Assembly: GCF_025602895.1 (NCBI RefSeq)
Contig: NW_026516211.1
Coordinates: 1,013,006 to 1,077,005 of the forward strand
Length of the DNA stretch: 64,000 nt
Direction: 5' to 3'
Source of the DNA: Polychytrium aggregatum
Lineage: Eukaryota > Chytridiomycota > Chytridiomycetes > Polychytriales
How positions within the stretch are numbered: position 1 is the first letter of the stretch; the number at the start of each line of letters is the position of its first letter. Both the position numbers and the translations under genes were made by a program. Of this stretch, positions 1-9,785 are shown one piece after another. The notes beneath the pieces were generated by a model that made no database searches, was not told the origin of the DNA, and was given only the letters and a program-made list of their open reading frames with translations.

Positions 1-580
1 CATGTCCAACACGCCCGAAGTGCATTGCGCCAAGTCGCGGGCATAGCATATTCATCCGTCAGCGCGGTTATGAGCAAAGACACAAGCGACCAGGATGCAG
101 CTGTGCTTTGGTTGTGCTCCACAGATGCCATGTTCATGATCCATTCTGTAGGAGGTGAAGAGTCTCTTGCCAGGAGCGTTGCAAGCAAAAATCGGACAGC
201 GTGTTGAAGAAATAATGGGATACACCATCTCATTCGGACAAGCGGCGTAGTCGGATCATATCACAAGTGGGTCAAGTCATTTCCCTGTGTGAGGGAGATG
301 CATGGAGTGGGCACGACAGGACCAGCGAGCCACTGCAGATGCAGTCGCTGCAGGTCAGAGCACGAAGACATACCTGGAATGAGTGAGGAAGACGCAGGGC
401 AAAGAGCAATATCGCTGGTTTGGGTGCCGATCGAAGCCGTTCAGCCAGATCGATCAACATCAACCAATGCACAAGCCATCCGTGTGTGGAGGTGTTCCGA
501 TTCAAAAGGAGCTCGCAGGAACAACGGCCAGTGCGAGAACGACGAACCAGCGTTTGCACGACCAAACAGCGGATAGCCAG
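1..580. other. Left-edge spacer, no gene recognised
   Basis: This stretch lies downstream of the cyclin stop codon. Short open frames occur on both strands, but none resembles a known family or has a convincing exon chain. It may hold the 3' end of the cyclin transcript or an unrecognised gene crossing the left edge. Confidence 0.4.
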
Positions 581-1893
581 CTACCGGGCAAGAATCAGTG
601 CCGAAGCCTCCTTCTCTCGCTCGTACAGCCGCTCGAGAAACTCGAGGCGAATCCTTCCAAAGTGCACATTGGCAAAGCTCAGCGATACAGCCACGACGAC
701 CACGGCCACGGCCACCACATAGCTCAGCATCGAGCGCATGAGGATGCGGGCGATCATGATGGAGGCATCAAGGGGCCGGGTGATGTGGCGGTTGAGTTGG
801 GCAAGATAGGGCACAAACTGGGAGAGCCGCAGCAAGTCGCCGTAGGTCAGAGATGGCCAGCGATGGAGCTGGCGCAGACAAAGCATCCCATCGAGATAGG
901 TCAGGAAGTTGTCAAAGTCCAAGTCGCTGACATGCAGTTGGTAGTCCAGTCGCTGGAGAAACCGGACTTCCATATGGTTGATGTCGGCAAGAGAAAAGCG
1001 GTGGTCGGCGAACTCGACCCAGTCCAGGTTCGAGTACGTGGCGTCGTAACTGGAGGGACAAGTGCATATGTGAGCGAGTGTGGATGTGGATGTGGATGTG
1101 GATGTGGATGTGGATGTGGATGTGGATGTGGATGTGGATGTGGATGTGGATGTGGATGTGGATGTGGATGTGGATGTGGATGTGGATGTGGATGTGGATG
1201 TGGATGTGGATGTGGATGTGGATGTGGATGTGGATGTGGATGTGGATGTGGATGTGGATGTGGATGTGGATGTGGATGTGGATGTGGATGTGGATGTGGA
1301 TGTGGATGTGGATGTGGATGTGGATGGGGATGTGGACGTGAGCGAGTGGCTACTTACAGATACTTGTCCGCACAGATGACTGCCCCCAAAAACGTTGAAA
1401 TGCATCCGTGCGGCTCCAGCAGGCGGTCGTTGGAGTGGCTCGACGCAGCGGTGCTATTTTGATTCTTCGGCCGGCTTTCGGAAGCACGGTCCTGGCTTGG
1501 TCTTGATGCCGGCACCCGTACTGGTGCTGCTGGTTTTTGCCTCCAGAGTCTCCTTCTCCAATCGCGAGCCTCCCGGCTCTTCGACCGGTCGATGTAGAGC
1601 AGAGCCAGGACAAAAGTGCTGCAGTTCAGCTTGGTCCGGTTGATGAGTTTGCGGATGCAGTCGAACGCCTCTTGCCTTGCGGAGCGGTATTCCGATGGCG
1701 CTGATGGCGCTGATGGCGCTGATTCGGCCGAGGTTAAGAAATGAGCCCGCCGATTGAGCAGCAGCGAGACGAGGATGGTGGTTGTCAGGTCGATGAGGTT
1801 GGCAGGGATGGTGTAGCAGTCCTCGTGGTGTTTGAGGCCAAAGCTCCGGACCTTGGCCAGAAATCGTCTGTAGTCGCCCAACGGGTCGGCGAG
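581..1893 (-). CDS. PCL/Pho80-like cyclin, 5' end unresolved
   Basis: Cyclin of the Pho80/PCL type, expected to bind and direct a Pho85-class cyclin-dependent kinase. The exon about 1893-1358 carries the first cyclin-box helices (RKLINRTKLN, FVLALLYIDR) and ends in FLGAVICADKYL; a GT-AG intron (1357-1050) follows, and the exon 1049-581 continues YDATYSNLDW and INHMEVRFLQRLDY, the core of the PCL cyclin box. The join is in frame. A low-complexity insert rich in S, R and P separates the first two helices, and SAPSAPSAPS comes from a 9-base repeat. The hydrophobic stretch near residues 265-280 of the last exon (VVAVAVVVVAV) is unusual for a cyclin. No ATG is visible at the start; an acceptor AG near 1894-1895 suggests one or more upstream exons in 1.9-2.9 kb that I could not place. 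Confidence 0.75.
1080..1337. repeat. Hexanucleotide array (TGGATG)n inside the cyclin intron
   Basis: About 43 near-perfect copies of a 6-base unit (TGGATG on the plus strand, CATCCA in the sense of the gene). They fill about 258 of the 308 bases of the intron, leaving only short flanks for splice signals. Only the last copies show single-base changes. Confidence 0.95.
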
Positions 1894-1968
1894 CTTTGGT
1901 GAGGCGGGATGAGGCCAGACGGGAGCAGCCCAACGATGTTAGCCGAGGCCACAGTGCCTCACGGAAGT

Positions 1969-2028
1969 AAATGCAAATGCAAATGCAAATGCAAATGCAG
2001 ATGCAAATGCAAATGCAGATGCAGATGC
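1969..2028. repeat. Hexanucleotide array (AAATGC/AGATGC)n
   Basis: About ten copies of a 6-base unit AAATGC with A-to-G variants in the last copies. It lies just upstream (in gene sense) of the cyclin exon at 1893, perhaps in another intron of that gene. Confidence 0.9.
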
Positions 2029-2489
2029 GTCGCCAGTGTCTGAGAGTTGTCCAGTTCGGCAGCGTCGAGACGGTGCTGCTGGGCTGCAGTCTGGACAGAC
2101 TTGCCTGCTCGGCTAGCTTTTGGTCAGCCCGCTCGCGGTCCCCGGCGCTCTGGGCGCTTCGGTCATGTTGCTTGGATGGGCGGCTGCGTTTCCTGGTCAT
2201 TCTTGGGCAGATGCAGGGCCAGCCAGACGGACAGGCGTCCCCAGGGAAGACAGAGAGGCCGCCGCGGCCAGGACGAGCACACAGGCGCAGGGGACACGCC
2301 CGTGGCGTGGCCGATCTGCAGGAGTCGCCGTTGGAGCTGATCTTTCGGCGCTGGAGTTGATCGCTCGGCGCTGGATATATCTGACCAGCCAGTAGCACAG
2401 ACGACGCAAGCGATGCACGCTGACGCATGGGAGCAAGGATCTGCGCGTGCGGGCACGGGTGGGGCACGGCGCCAGCGGGGCGGATGCAT

Positions 2490-2599
2490 TGATTCATAAT
2501 TGTGTTGATATTGTTCATAATTGTGTTGATGTCGTTCATTCATATGCTGATGTCGTTCATTCATATGCTGATGTCGTTCATTCATTCATTCATTCATTC
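2490..2599. repeat. Nested 21-base and TTCA repeats
   Basis: A 15-base imperfect duplication around 2491-2530 leads into a 21-base unit present two and a half times (about 2528-2580). It ends in a run of the 4-base unit TTCA. This looks like slippage growth of one repeat from another. Confidence 0.85.
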
Positions 2600-2674
2600 G
2601 CGGATTGATGTCATTGATTGACCCCGTTCGCTGTAACATTTACCGCACTTGCTCTTTGCACCTCTCGCACCTGC

Positions 2675-2722
2675 GCCATGCAATCCGCCATGCAATTCGC
2701 CATGCAGTCCGCCATGCAATCC
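2675..2722. repeat. Four copies of a 12-base unit (GCCATGCAATCC)
   Basis: Four tandem 12-base units with one or two substitutions, each containing CATGCA, a palindromic hexamer. Located about 430 bases upstream of the 3151 start codon. Confidence 0.85.
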
Positions 2723-2946
2723 GCACTTGCACCATGCTCCTTCGTTTGCAATGCCCCCTCCCGCGCGGATCCCGCCCCTGCCCTCCCCGATCCGGCTGGA
2801 TGTGCGACGCCGGCTTTCTTTCTTGCTTGGCTCGGATCGCTGTGCCCTTGTCGTCCCAGCCGCGGCGTTCGTGTGAAAAAGAAAGGGAAACGGCCCACCG
2901 CGCGTCTCTGTGCTTCTTCTGCCGGCCAACTTGCGTCCAGCGGCAC

Positions 2947-2954
2947 TTATAAAA
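2947..2954 (+). promoter_or_regulatory. TATA-like box upstream of the 3151 gene
   Basis: TTATAAAA lies about 200 bases before the ATG at 3151, followed by a C/A-rich leader of the kind seen in fungal 5' untranslated regions. Placement and motif only; no transcript evidence. Confidence 0.5.
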
Positions 2955-3150
2955 CCCGCACCTCCAACCCCTCAACCCGCCGTCAGTCGACTACTTGGGA
3001 TCGTTCGCCAATACCCAGCCGTCAACATCCAGTCGCCAGCACCCAGTCGCCAATCAAACTACTTGTCAAGCCAAGTACTCTTCGTCACTCGCCAACTGCC
3101 AACTGCACCCTCCGCTCGTTATCCTTTACCACTGCCACCATCTCGCACAT

Positions 3151-3828
3151 ATGGCCTCCACTGATCTCAAGCGCCAGAACAGCGTCGCCTCGCAGCGCTC
3201 GCTTCTCAGCATCACCACCGTCGCCCAGCCCAACCGGCCCTCGATCATGATCAGGCGCTCGGAGATGGCAAACCCCCCGCCGCTGTCCCCTCCCGCCGCG
3301 CGCTCCCTCTCCACCTCGCGGAAGCCTCCCACGATCGTTACTGCACCAGCCCACCCGCCGCAGCTGCCCAGTCCCCGAGACCCACACGCCGAGGAGCTTT
3401 TGCGCCAGATGGAGGGCACTGCCCGGGCCATCCTGCATGCCAATATCCCTGCCCGCCGGCCATCCAAGGGCCGTGCCTGCCACAAGATGGCTCGCTCTCG
3501 CTCGTCGCCTGGCATCAGCCCCAGAGATCCGCCATCGCCTGCCCACGATTCTCACCACGGGTGGTCCACCCTCTCCCGGTCGCAGAATGCCTCGCCGGTG
3601 GACCCGAAGCAGAGCCCGCATCCGCTGCTCGAGCCCGAGTCGCCTGGCCTTGCTCCAGAGCCCGACTGCCCGGACCGCTCCCGGCCTCGCTTCTCTCCAA
3701 GGCACACGCCCACATACATGCGTGCTGACGAAAGCCTCCGCAGAAACCTCAAGCTGGCCAACATCTCGCACATCAGTTTCGAGCCCACCCCGCAGCTGGC
3801 TCCCTCCGTTGTCGAAAGCATGCTCTGA
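3151..3828 (+). CDS. Unrecognised Ser/Pro-rich protein (225 aa)
   Basis: Single-exon gene with a good leader, a clear ATG and no disrupted family match. I do not recognise it. The protein is basic at the N-terminus (DLKRQNSVASQRS), rich in serine, proline and arginine throughout, and has several basophilic phosphorylation-type sites (RQNS, RRSE, RRPS, RSRSS). The C-terminal 40 residues are less biased (RRNLKLANISHISFEP) and may be the conserved part. No signal peptide or membrane segment is visible. The TATA-like box about 200 bases upstream and an AATAAA-like element (about 4065) downstream support a real transcript. It could be an intrinsically disordered regulatory protein; that is inference. 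Confidence 0.6.
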   Translation: MASTDLKRQNSVASQRSLLSITTVAQPNRPSIMIRRSEMANPPPLSPPAARSLSTSRKPPTIVTAPAHPPQLPSPRDPHAEELLRQMEGTARAILHANIPARRPSKGRACHKMARSRSSPGISPRDPPSPAHDSHHGWSTLSRSQNASPVDPKQSPHPLLEPESPGLAPEPDCPDRSRPRFSPRHTPTYMRADESLRRNLKLANISHISFEPTPQLAPSVVESML

Positions 3829-4442
3829 GCGCAAGCCGCCCATATCACATATGCCAACCCCGCCTCTCGAACTCACACGCGCACTCACGTCCTGTTCGGC
3901 CATGTCCTCGGAGTATTCCCAGCATTTGCCGGCAACTATGGCTTCCTCCTTGCCCGGCATCTGTTAATTTTGGAACCATGCTTAATACTATAGATCAAAC
4001 TTTGGCGATGACCTCATCCCCCCCCCACTTTTACCGTCACGACTTGGACGGTCCAATGCTAATGTAATAAACCGGGACATTGCCCCTTACACAAAACACC
4101 CATGCTCTTCGAGGCAGCCTACTGAATTGGATACGGCATGACCACAGCTTGTCCGGCCGCCCCTTTGTCATTGCTTGCGATCAGCGTTGCGAGTGCCGTG
4201 TCGGAGTGTACATGGGTTCTCTGTGAGTAGTTTCTTTGTGAGTAGTTTCTCTGTGACAAGTGACTAACGGGTTATGGTGTCTTGCCAATACCCCTTGGAG
4301 TCAGTGGGCTGCGGACTCTGGAATCAGGGGACTGAGACCCCGAAAGCCGGGGAAAGCGGACAGGATATGGCTGGGACATGATGGGGCAGCCGTCATTGGA
4401 TTCGTCGCGGCATCTCAGCCACGATCAAACCAGCCGGCCGCA
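3829..4442. other. Spacer before the methionine aminopeptidase
   Basis: Holds the 3' end of the 3151 gene (aatgtaataaacc near 4060) and a short 16-base direct repeat at about 4217-4255 built on TGTGAGTAGTTTCT. No further gene is visible. Confidence 0.5.
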
Positions 4443-6880
4443 ATGATCCGACCCTCGCTGCTGCTGCATCTGCGAACACAGCTGCGTCTGAGCACATCCC
4501 TGCATCGCCAGGGGCTCTTCACGTTCGCCTCCAAGCCAGATCGCCTGGCCGAGTTCGGGCGGTATGACCTGCTTCTACCCAATCCTCAGGGCCAGCCGCA
4601 GCTCCCATCGGCAAGCTTGCTCCAGCGCTCGGTGCCGGCCCACATCCGCCGCCCTCTCTACGATGCGCATACCGGCCGACCGCTCGTATTTCTGCCCGAG
4701 CCCGAGATCAAGTCGAGCGAAGCCATCGCCAAGATGAAGGCCTCGTGCCAGCTGGCCAAGAAGATTCTTCAAATCGCATCCGAGGCCGCTCGAGAGGGAG
4801 TCACCACCAACGAGATCGATCGGATCGGTGAGCCTACTATTCATCGCGCTGCTGTCGCATATACTTGCCCAACCGAAACCCGAGCAGGCATCGATGGGGG
4901 AGCGTTGAGGATCCCGGCCTTCGGATATCGCGCACGGCTTCTCGTCGCAGGCGCTGTGGAGTCGATGTTGAATCTCTCCGTTCCAAGCCCACGACCAGAT
5001 TATCACGCACAACGCATATCCCAGCCCGCTGGGCTACATGGGGTTTCCAAAATCCATCTGTACGTATCGCCGGCGGCCGATCTGCTGTGTGAGTGCCGCT
5101 TGATGCCAAGGCCATCCCATGAGCATCAGGCGACTCGGCTGGGCAATACCAGGAACAGGCATCCTGAACCAGCGCCTTTCTCACCCCTCCCACGTCCAAT
5201 GCAGGCACCTCGATCAACAACGTTGTCGTTCATGGGTGTGTTTCTATTGAGCAGACTTCCAATGCTTGCCTCACAGCCGCCGTCATTGGTGCTTCAACCA
5301 TCGTCGTCCAACGGCTCTGACCAACATTTCTCCACGGATCTGAACGCCTGATCCCGACGCTTATCCGCACGGCTGTTCCCCAGAATTCCGGACGAGTAAG
5401 TTGCTATTCCACAGTGGCCGGTGATGGGCCCTACCGGCCATCGAGGACCACACTCGCTCCTGGACCCACTGCTCTTCGGCTCGTACTTTGTGTGAGCCAT
5501 GTGTCGTTGGCGTGGCTAATCGACGATCTGCCCCACTCTCAGTCGACCCTTGAAGAACGGGGATATGATCAACATTGACGTAACGGTAGGTTTGGCTCAC
5601 AGAGAGCCACTGCAATGCTGCAATCCACTCGACGATGCACACGGCGTGGCTGCAGCGGAGCTGATTCTCGATGGCTCGACTCCAACCACGGACTGCACAG
5701 GTTTATCTGGACGGGTACGTGTAATCGATAATAGGAGATAGGAGCAAGTGCAGCTGCTTCGCTGACGAGGATCATCTCGGCCGTGGTGGATGTCAACAGG
5801 TACCATGGCGATACCAGCGCGACGGTGCTTGTCGGCGACGTGGACGAAGCAGGTCGGCAACTTGCCGAGAAAACCAAGGAGGCCATGCATCAAGCTATCG
5901 CCCTGTGCAAGCCCGGGGCATACTTTAGCGACATTGGATATGTGATCAAGTGAGTTTTGTATTCAGATAGCCGTGTGGTTATCATTCGATGCTCAACCAC
6001 CGACCTGGAGCCCACCTGGAGCCTCCCAAATCGGCTTCGACTAACGTACCGCCCCTGTCTCACTGCCTCTCAGCACCATCGCTGATCAGAACGGATACTC
6101 TGTCAACTCTGAGTTTTGTGGGCATGGAATCGGTAACGAGGGAGCATGTGCAATCGCAGCGTTTCGGTATTGTTCGGATGTGACGCGGTGATGGCTTTGA
6201 GCACCTGAAGCCGATGGAGCGAATGGCTGACTGATTTACCATGGATGCTCTGTATCTCCTGTCTTTCCAGGTCGCCACTTTCACGAACCGCCGTTGATAT
6301 ATCACTTTGAGAACGACGAAGACGGAGTGATGGAAGAAGGAATGACGTTCACCATCGGTACGTTCCAAAAGAACGAGATGCGGCCAGCTCGATGGGTTCG
6401 GGGCGGCGATGGAGCTACTTATAGAGCGACTGACGGATGAACTGGCGTTGCCAACCATTCGTCTTCCAGAGCCCATATTCAATCAGGGCACATCGGACAC
6501 CCTGAAATGGGACGACAACTGGACCGCAGTGACCAAGGACGGTGAGGCTGTGGCTGCCGGATCGCCAACCTCCGACGCACTTGCCCGGATCGCTTGCTAA
6601 CATTTGTTGCGGCTACTTGGTTGCCTGTTGCTATCTCGCGCCTCCAGGCGGCCGCTCGGCCCAGTTTGGTGAGTTATTGAATGGCATTGCCCCGTGAACG
6701 ATGGAAAGATCAGCACCATTGTTTCGCCGGAGCAGCAATTATGTCCTATGTGTACGGCCAACGGCGTGGGATAGCTGCAATTTGAGACGCACGGCTTGCT
6801 GATGTGTGCCTTGATTCTGGCTTCATGCAGAGCACACCATCCTGATTACCCAAGACGGTCATGAAATCTTGACGGCTTGA
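4443..6880 (+). CDS. MAP1D: Methionine aminopeptidase type I, mitochondrial form
   Basis: Removes the initiator methionine from nascent proteins; the arginine- and leucine-rich N-terminus without acidic residues (MIRPSLLLHLRTQLRLSTSL) looks like a mitochondrial presequence, and the N-terminal zinc fingers of cytosolic MetAP1 are absent. Twelve exons: 4443-4827, 4988-5059, 5205-5235, 5384-5395, 5543-5585, 5701-5714, 5800-5949, 6074-6132, 6271-6357, 6470-6541, 6648-6668, 6831-6880, giving 331 residues in frame. Diagnostic segments in order: AYPSPLGYMGFPKS; NIDVTV with the first metal Asp; GYHGDTS with the second; EFCGHGIG with the metal His; EGMTFTIEP with the metal Glu; and RSAQFEHT with the last Glu. 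The 12-, 14- and 21-base exons are required, because each supplies conserved residues and restores the frame. FEN1 follows in the same direction. Confidence 0.93.
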
Positions 6881-7362
6881 TGGCAGCGCTCAAGCTCAGC
6901 TCTGGAAGCATGGGCGGGGGATTGGAGGCGCTGTCTGCCTGTCCCCGATCTCGGAAGTCGGGCTCTGGGCGATGGGAGACTGGTTTGTGTTGGCTGGGGT
7001 TGGTCGGCGAGATGCCGTCCTCTTCATATCCATGGTGGTGCCACGCCTGGAGGAATAACATATCATCGCCATGATATTCGGTCCGCCCTGGTATCATGCA
7101 AGGGCGATTGGGCGGCTCAAAGCTCGGACACGCAATGTGACCATTTTCAGCGATATTGTCACCAAGCACACCCCGCACCGCATTGCCTGCTCTTGGCTGC
7201 TTTGGCGAGGAAAGCAGCGACGCTCTGCTGATGATCGTTGGCTGCCCATTTCGGCTACGCTCTCGCTCGGCTTTGGTCTCGTCTGTGCACCGATCGCACA
7301 CCCCGGCCAGCCTCCCTCGACTACCGCCGTCCATCCGCCATTTCTCGTACACAGCAACAGCG
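6881..7362. other. Spacer and FEN1 promoter
   Basis: 482 bases between the MetAP stop and the FEN1 start. I see nothing more than overlapping short open frames; presumably a terminator and a promoter. Confidence 0.4.
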
Positions 7363-9785
7363 ATGGGTATTCACGGTATGTCCAGACCGACAACCCACCC
7401 GCTCTCGCTCGAGTCCGGCGACCGCCGAGCTTTCTGACTCGCAATGACGGTCCGCTGGCGATCCACTGATATCTGCCCCCCTTTCATTGTCTCCGCAGGG
7501 CTATCCAAGGTCCTCGGCGACAATGCCGAGTCGTCCATGAAGGAGAACGAAATCAAAAACTATTTTGGTCGCAAGGTGGCCATCGACGCCTCGATGTCGA
7601 TCTATCAGTTCTTGATTGCTGTCCGACAGCAGGACGGCATGCAGCTTTCAAACGAGTTTGGCGAAACAACCAGGTGGGCACCGATTGCACTGGCAGGCGA
7701 ACAGGCGGCAACGATGCCGATGGCAATGATGACGATGATGGTGATGATGATGATGGTGGCGATGACGGCGATAGTGATATATGCTCGAACCTTTTTTTTT
7801 GGGGGGGGGGTTGATTCTGCAATCGCAGTCACTTGATGGGCATGTTTTATCGCACGATCCGAATGGTCGAAAACGGTATCAAGCCGTGCTATGTGTTTGA
7901 CGGCAAGCCGCCGGACATGAAGTCTTCCGAGGTGCAGTCACATCCCAATCTGCGATCTGCAGCCATGCCCTGAAGGCGGGCGGGGAGCCGCGGATAGGCG
8001 CTGTCCGTGACGAGCGATATGCCGCTGGAATCTCGGTGGAAAGCTCACCAGACCCTCCTGGAAATCACGGCTTCGAATCATGCAGCTCCAAAAACGTGGC
8101 GAACGCCGTGCCGAAGCCCAGAAGGCTGCAGAGGTGGCCAAAGAAGAGGGCGACGCCGAAGCAGCAGAAAAGTATGAGCGGCGGACTGTCAAGGTGACCA
8201 AGGAGCACAATGCCGAGTGTCAAAAGCTTCTGAAGCTCATGGGAATACCATACATCGAGGTTCGATTTCCCTCCCCCCCCGCGTCTGCAGACTTGATCCC
8301 GAGGATGGAGTACAGTACTGGCGTTGCTCGGAGGTCATAGTTCTCTGTGGATCGCATTGCCAGTATTCATAGCCAGCATCTTCGACGCATCCTTGCAAAT
8401 CCCGACCAGCATTCCAACCACAAGCCCTCGTAGCTTTGATCCCCCCCCCTGAGTCGCTGGGCTGCGTTCTCACAACTTCATTCTTTACCGCGCATGCAGG
8501 CTCCAAGTGAAGCCGAGGCTCAGTGCGCGGCCCTGGCCAAGGCTGGCAAGGTGAATCAAAGCTGCGATTCCAGCACCTCTACTTTATACCAGAAAGGTAT
8601 GCGCTGATCTGGTGCTGTTGTCACTTACATGGACCCACCCTTTTTTTATCGACACTCTGTAGGTCTATGCGGCTGGATCCGAAGATATGGACACCCTGAC
8701 CTTTGGATCGCCGGTGCTGCTGAGACGTCTGACGTTCAGCGAAGCTCGCAAACTCCCGATCTCGGAAGTCCACTTGGACAGAGTCTTGGAGGGACTCGGC
8801 TTCACCATGGACCAAGTATGGCTTCCTCTGGAATTCCCAGCTCGTATGCTTCGCTGAATCTAACGAGATGACATGCCCCATGCCTGACACTGCCTCACTA
8901 CCATCCACCGTGTCTTCGCGCGGTAGTTCATCGATCTCTGCATCCTTCTGGGATGTGACTACTGTGACTCCATCAAGGGCATCGGCCCGCACCGTGCCGT
9001 TGCCTTGATCAGAGAACACGGATCGATCGAGAAGATCTTGGAGAATCTGGACACCAAAAAGTACCCCGTGTCCGAAAACTGGCCCTACCAGCAGGCGCGC
9101 GAGCTCTTCAGGAACCCTGAGGTGCTGGATCCTTCGACAATCGATGTGAGTTCTCTCCGACAATGTCTGGCAAATGTGCCGGCCAACGAGCCAGGTCGCA
9201 GGACGGCGTTCGCGTGCTCTCCACCGCTCCCCAGACGCTCACAGCCTCGTTGCATCAATCTGATCCTCGAAATAGCTCAAGTGGGAGCAGCCTGATGAAG
9301 AAGGCTTGGTTGAGTTTATGGTCAAGGAGAAGAGCTTCAAGTAAGTGGGAGGTGCTCGTCGATGCTTCGTGGGAACCCGACTGGAAAACCGGGTACGCCC
9401 TCGGGCACTCCCACGCCATGGACTTTGTGCCAACACGCTCCTGGATGTGCTTCATACTCTCCCTCTGGAACTACAGCGAGGATCGAATCCGTGGAGGCGC
9501 AAAGAAGCTCCAGAAGAACTTCCAGACGGCGACTCAGGGGCGTCTGGACTCGTTCTTCAAACCGATCCCAAAGTCACCCACCTCGCCTGAAGCCAAGAAG
9601 CGCAAGGTTCGTATGGCTCCTCTTGATCGATGCTGTGTCTGAGCCGCTCTTTCCGAAGGCGCTCGACTCGCCGCTGACATGTGTCCGTGAATCACCCCCC
9701 CCCGAACTTTGAGCAGGAGCCTCCGGGAAAGAAGGCGGCACCATCGAAGAAGGGAAAGCCCACATCTCCCAAGGGGCGACGATAA
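7363..9785 (+). CDS. FEN1: Flap endonuclease 1 (Rad27)
   Basis: Structure-specific nuclease that cleaves 5' flaps in Okazaki fragment maturation and long-patch base excision repair. Ten exons: 7363-7375, 7499-7673, 7829-7931, 8086-8259, 8500-8550, 8663-8815, 8927-9145, 9276-9340, 9477-9606, 9717-9785; 383 residues, the usual length. The first coding exon encodes only MGIH plus one base. All metal-binding acidic residues are present: [35 protein letters not shown] and [14 protein letters not shown]. The PCNA-interacting motif QGRLDSFF lies near the C-terminus, followed by a lysine-rich tail. The intron after exon 2 contains a (GATGATG)-type tract and a T8-G10 homopolymer junction near 7792-7810. 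Confidence 0.97.

Larger units (their letters stand above)
1894..3150. other. Divergent spacer between cyclin and the 3151 gene
   Basis: Probably contains missing 5' exon(s) of the cyclin plus a promoter for each gene. It holds three separate tandem repeats and a TATA-like box, listed individually. Open frames here are low-complexity and match nothing I recognise. Confidence 0.5.

Noticed and set aside
383-1462. Plus-strand 359-codon frame with long Cys-Gly repeat, and other frames reading Met-Trp, Asp-Val or Thr-Ser repeats
   Set aside because: All come from translating the (TGGATG)n intron array; the flanking sequence is antisense to the cyclin exons.
1969-2028. Octamer transcription-factor sites (ATGCAAAT)
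   Set aside because: The match arises automatically from the AAATGC tandem repeat, and POU factors are an animal family.
3085-3960. 291-codon minus-strand frame over the 3151 gene
   Set aside because: Antisense shadow of the plus-strand gene, which has the promoter and leader signals.
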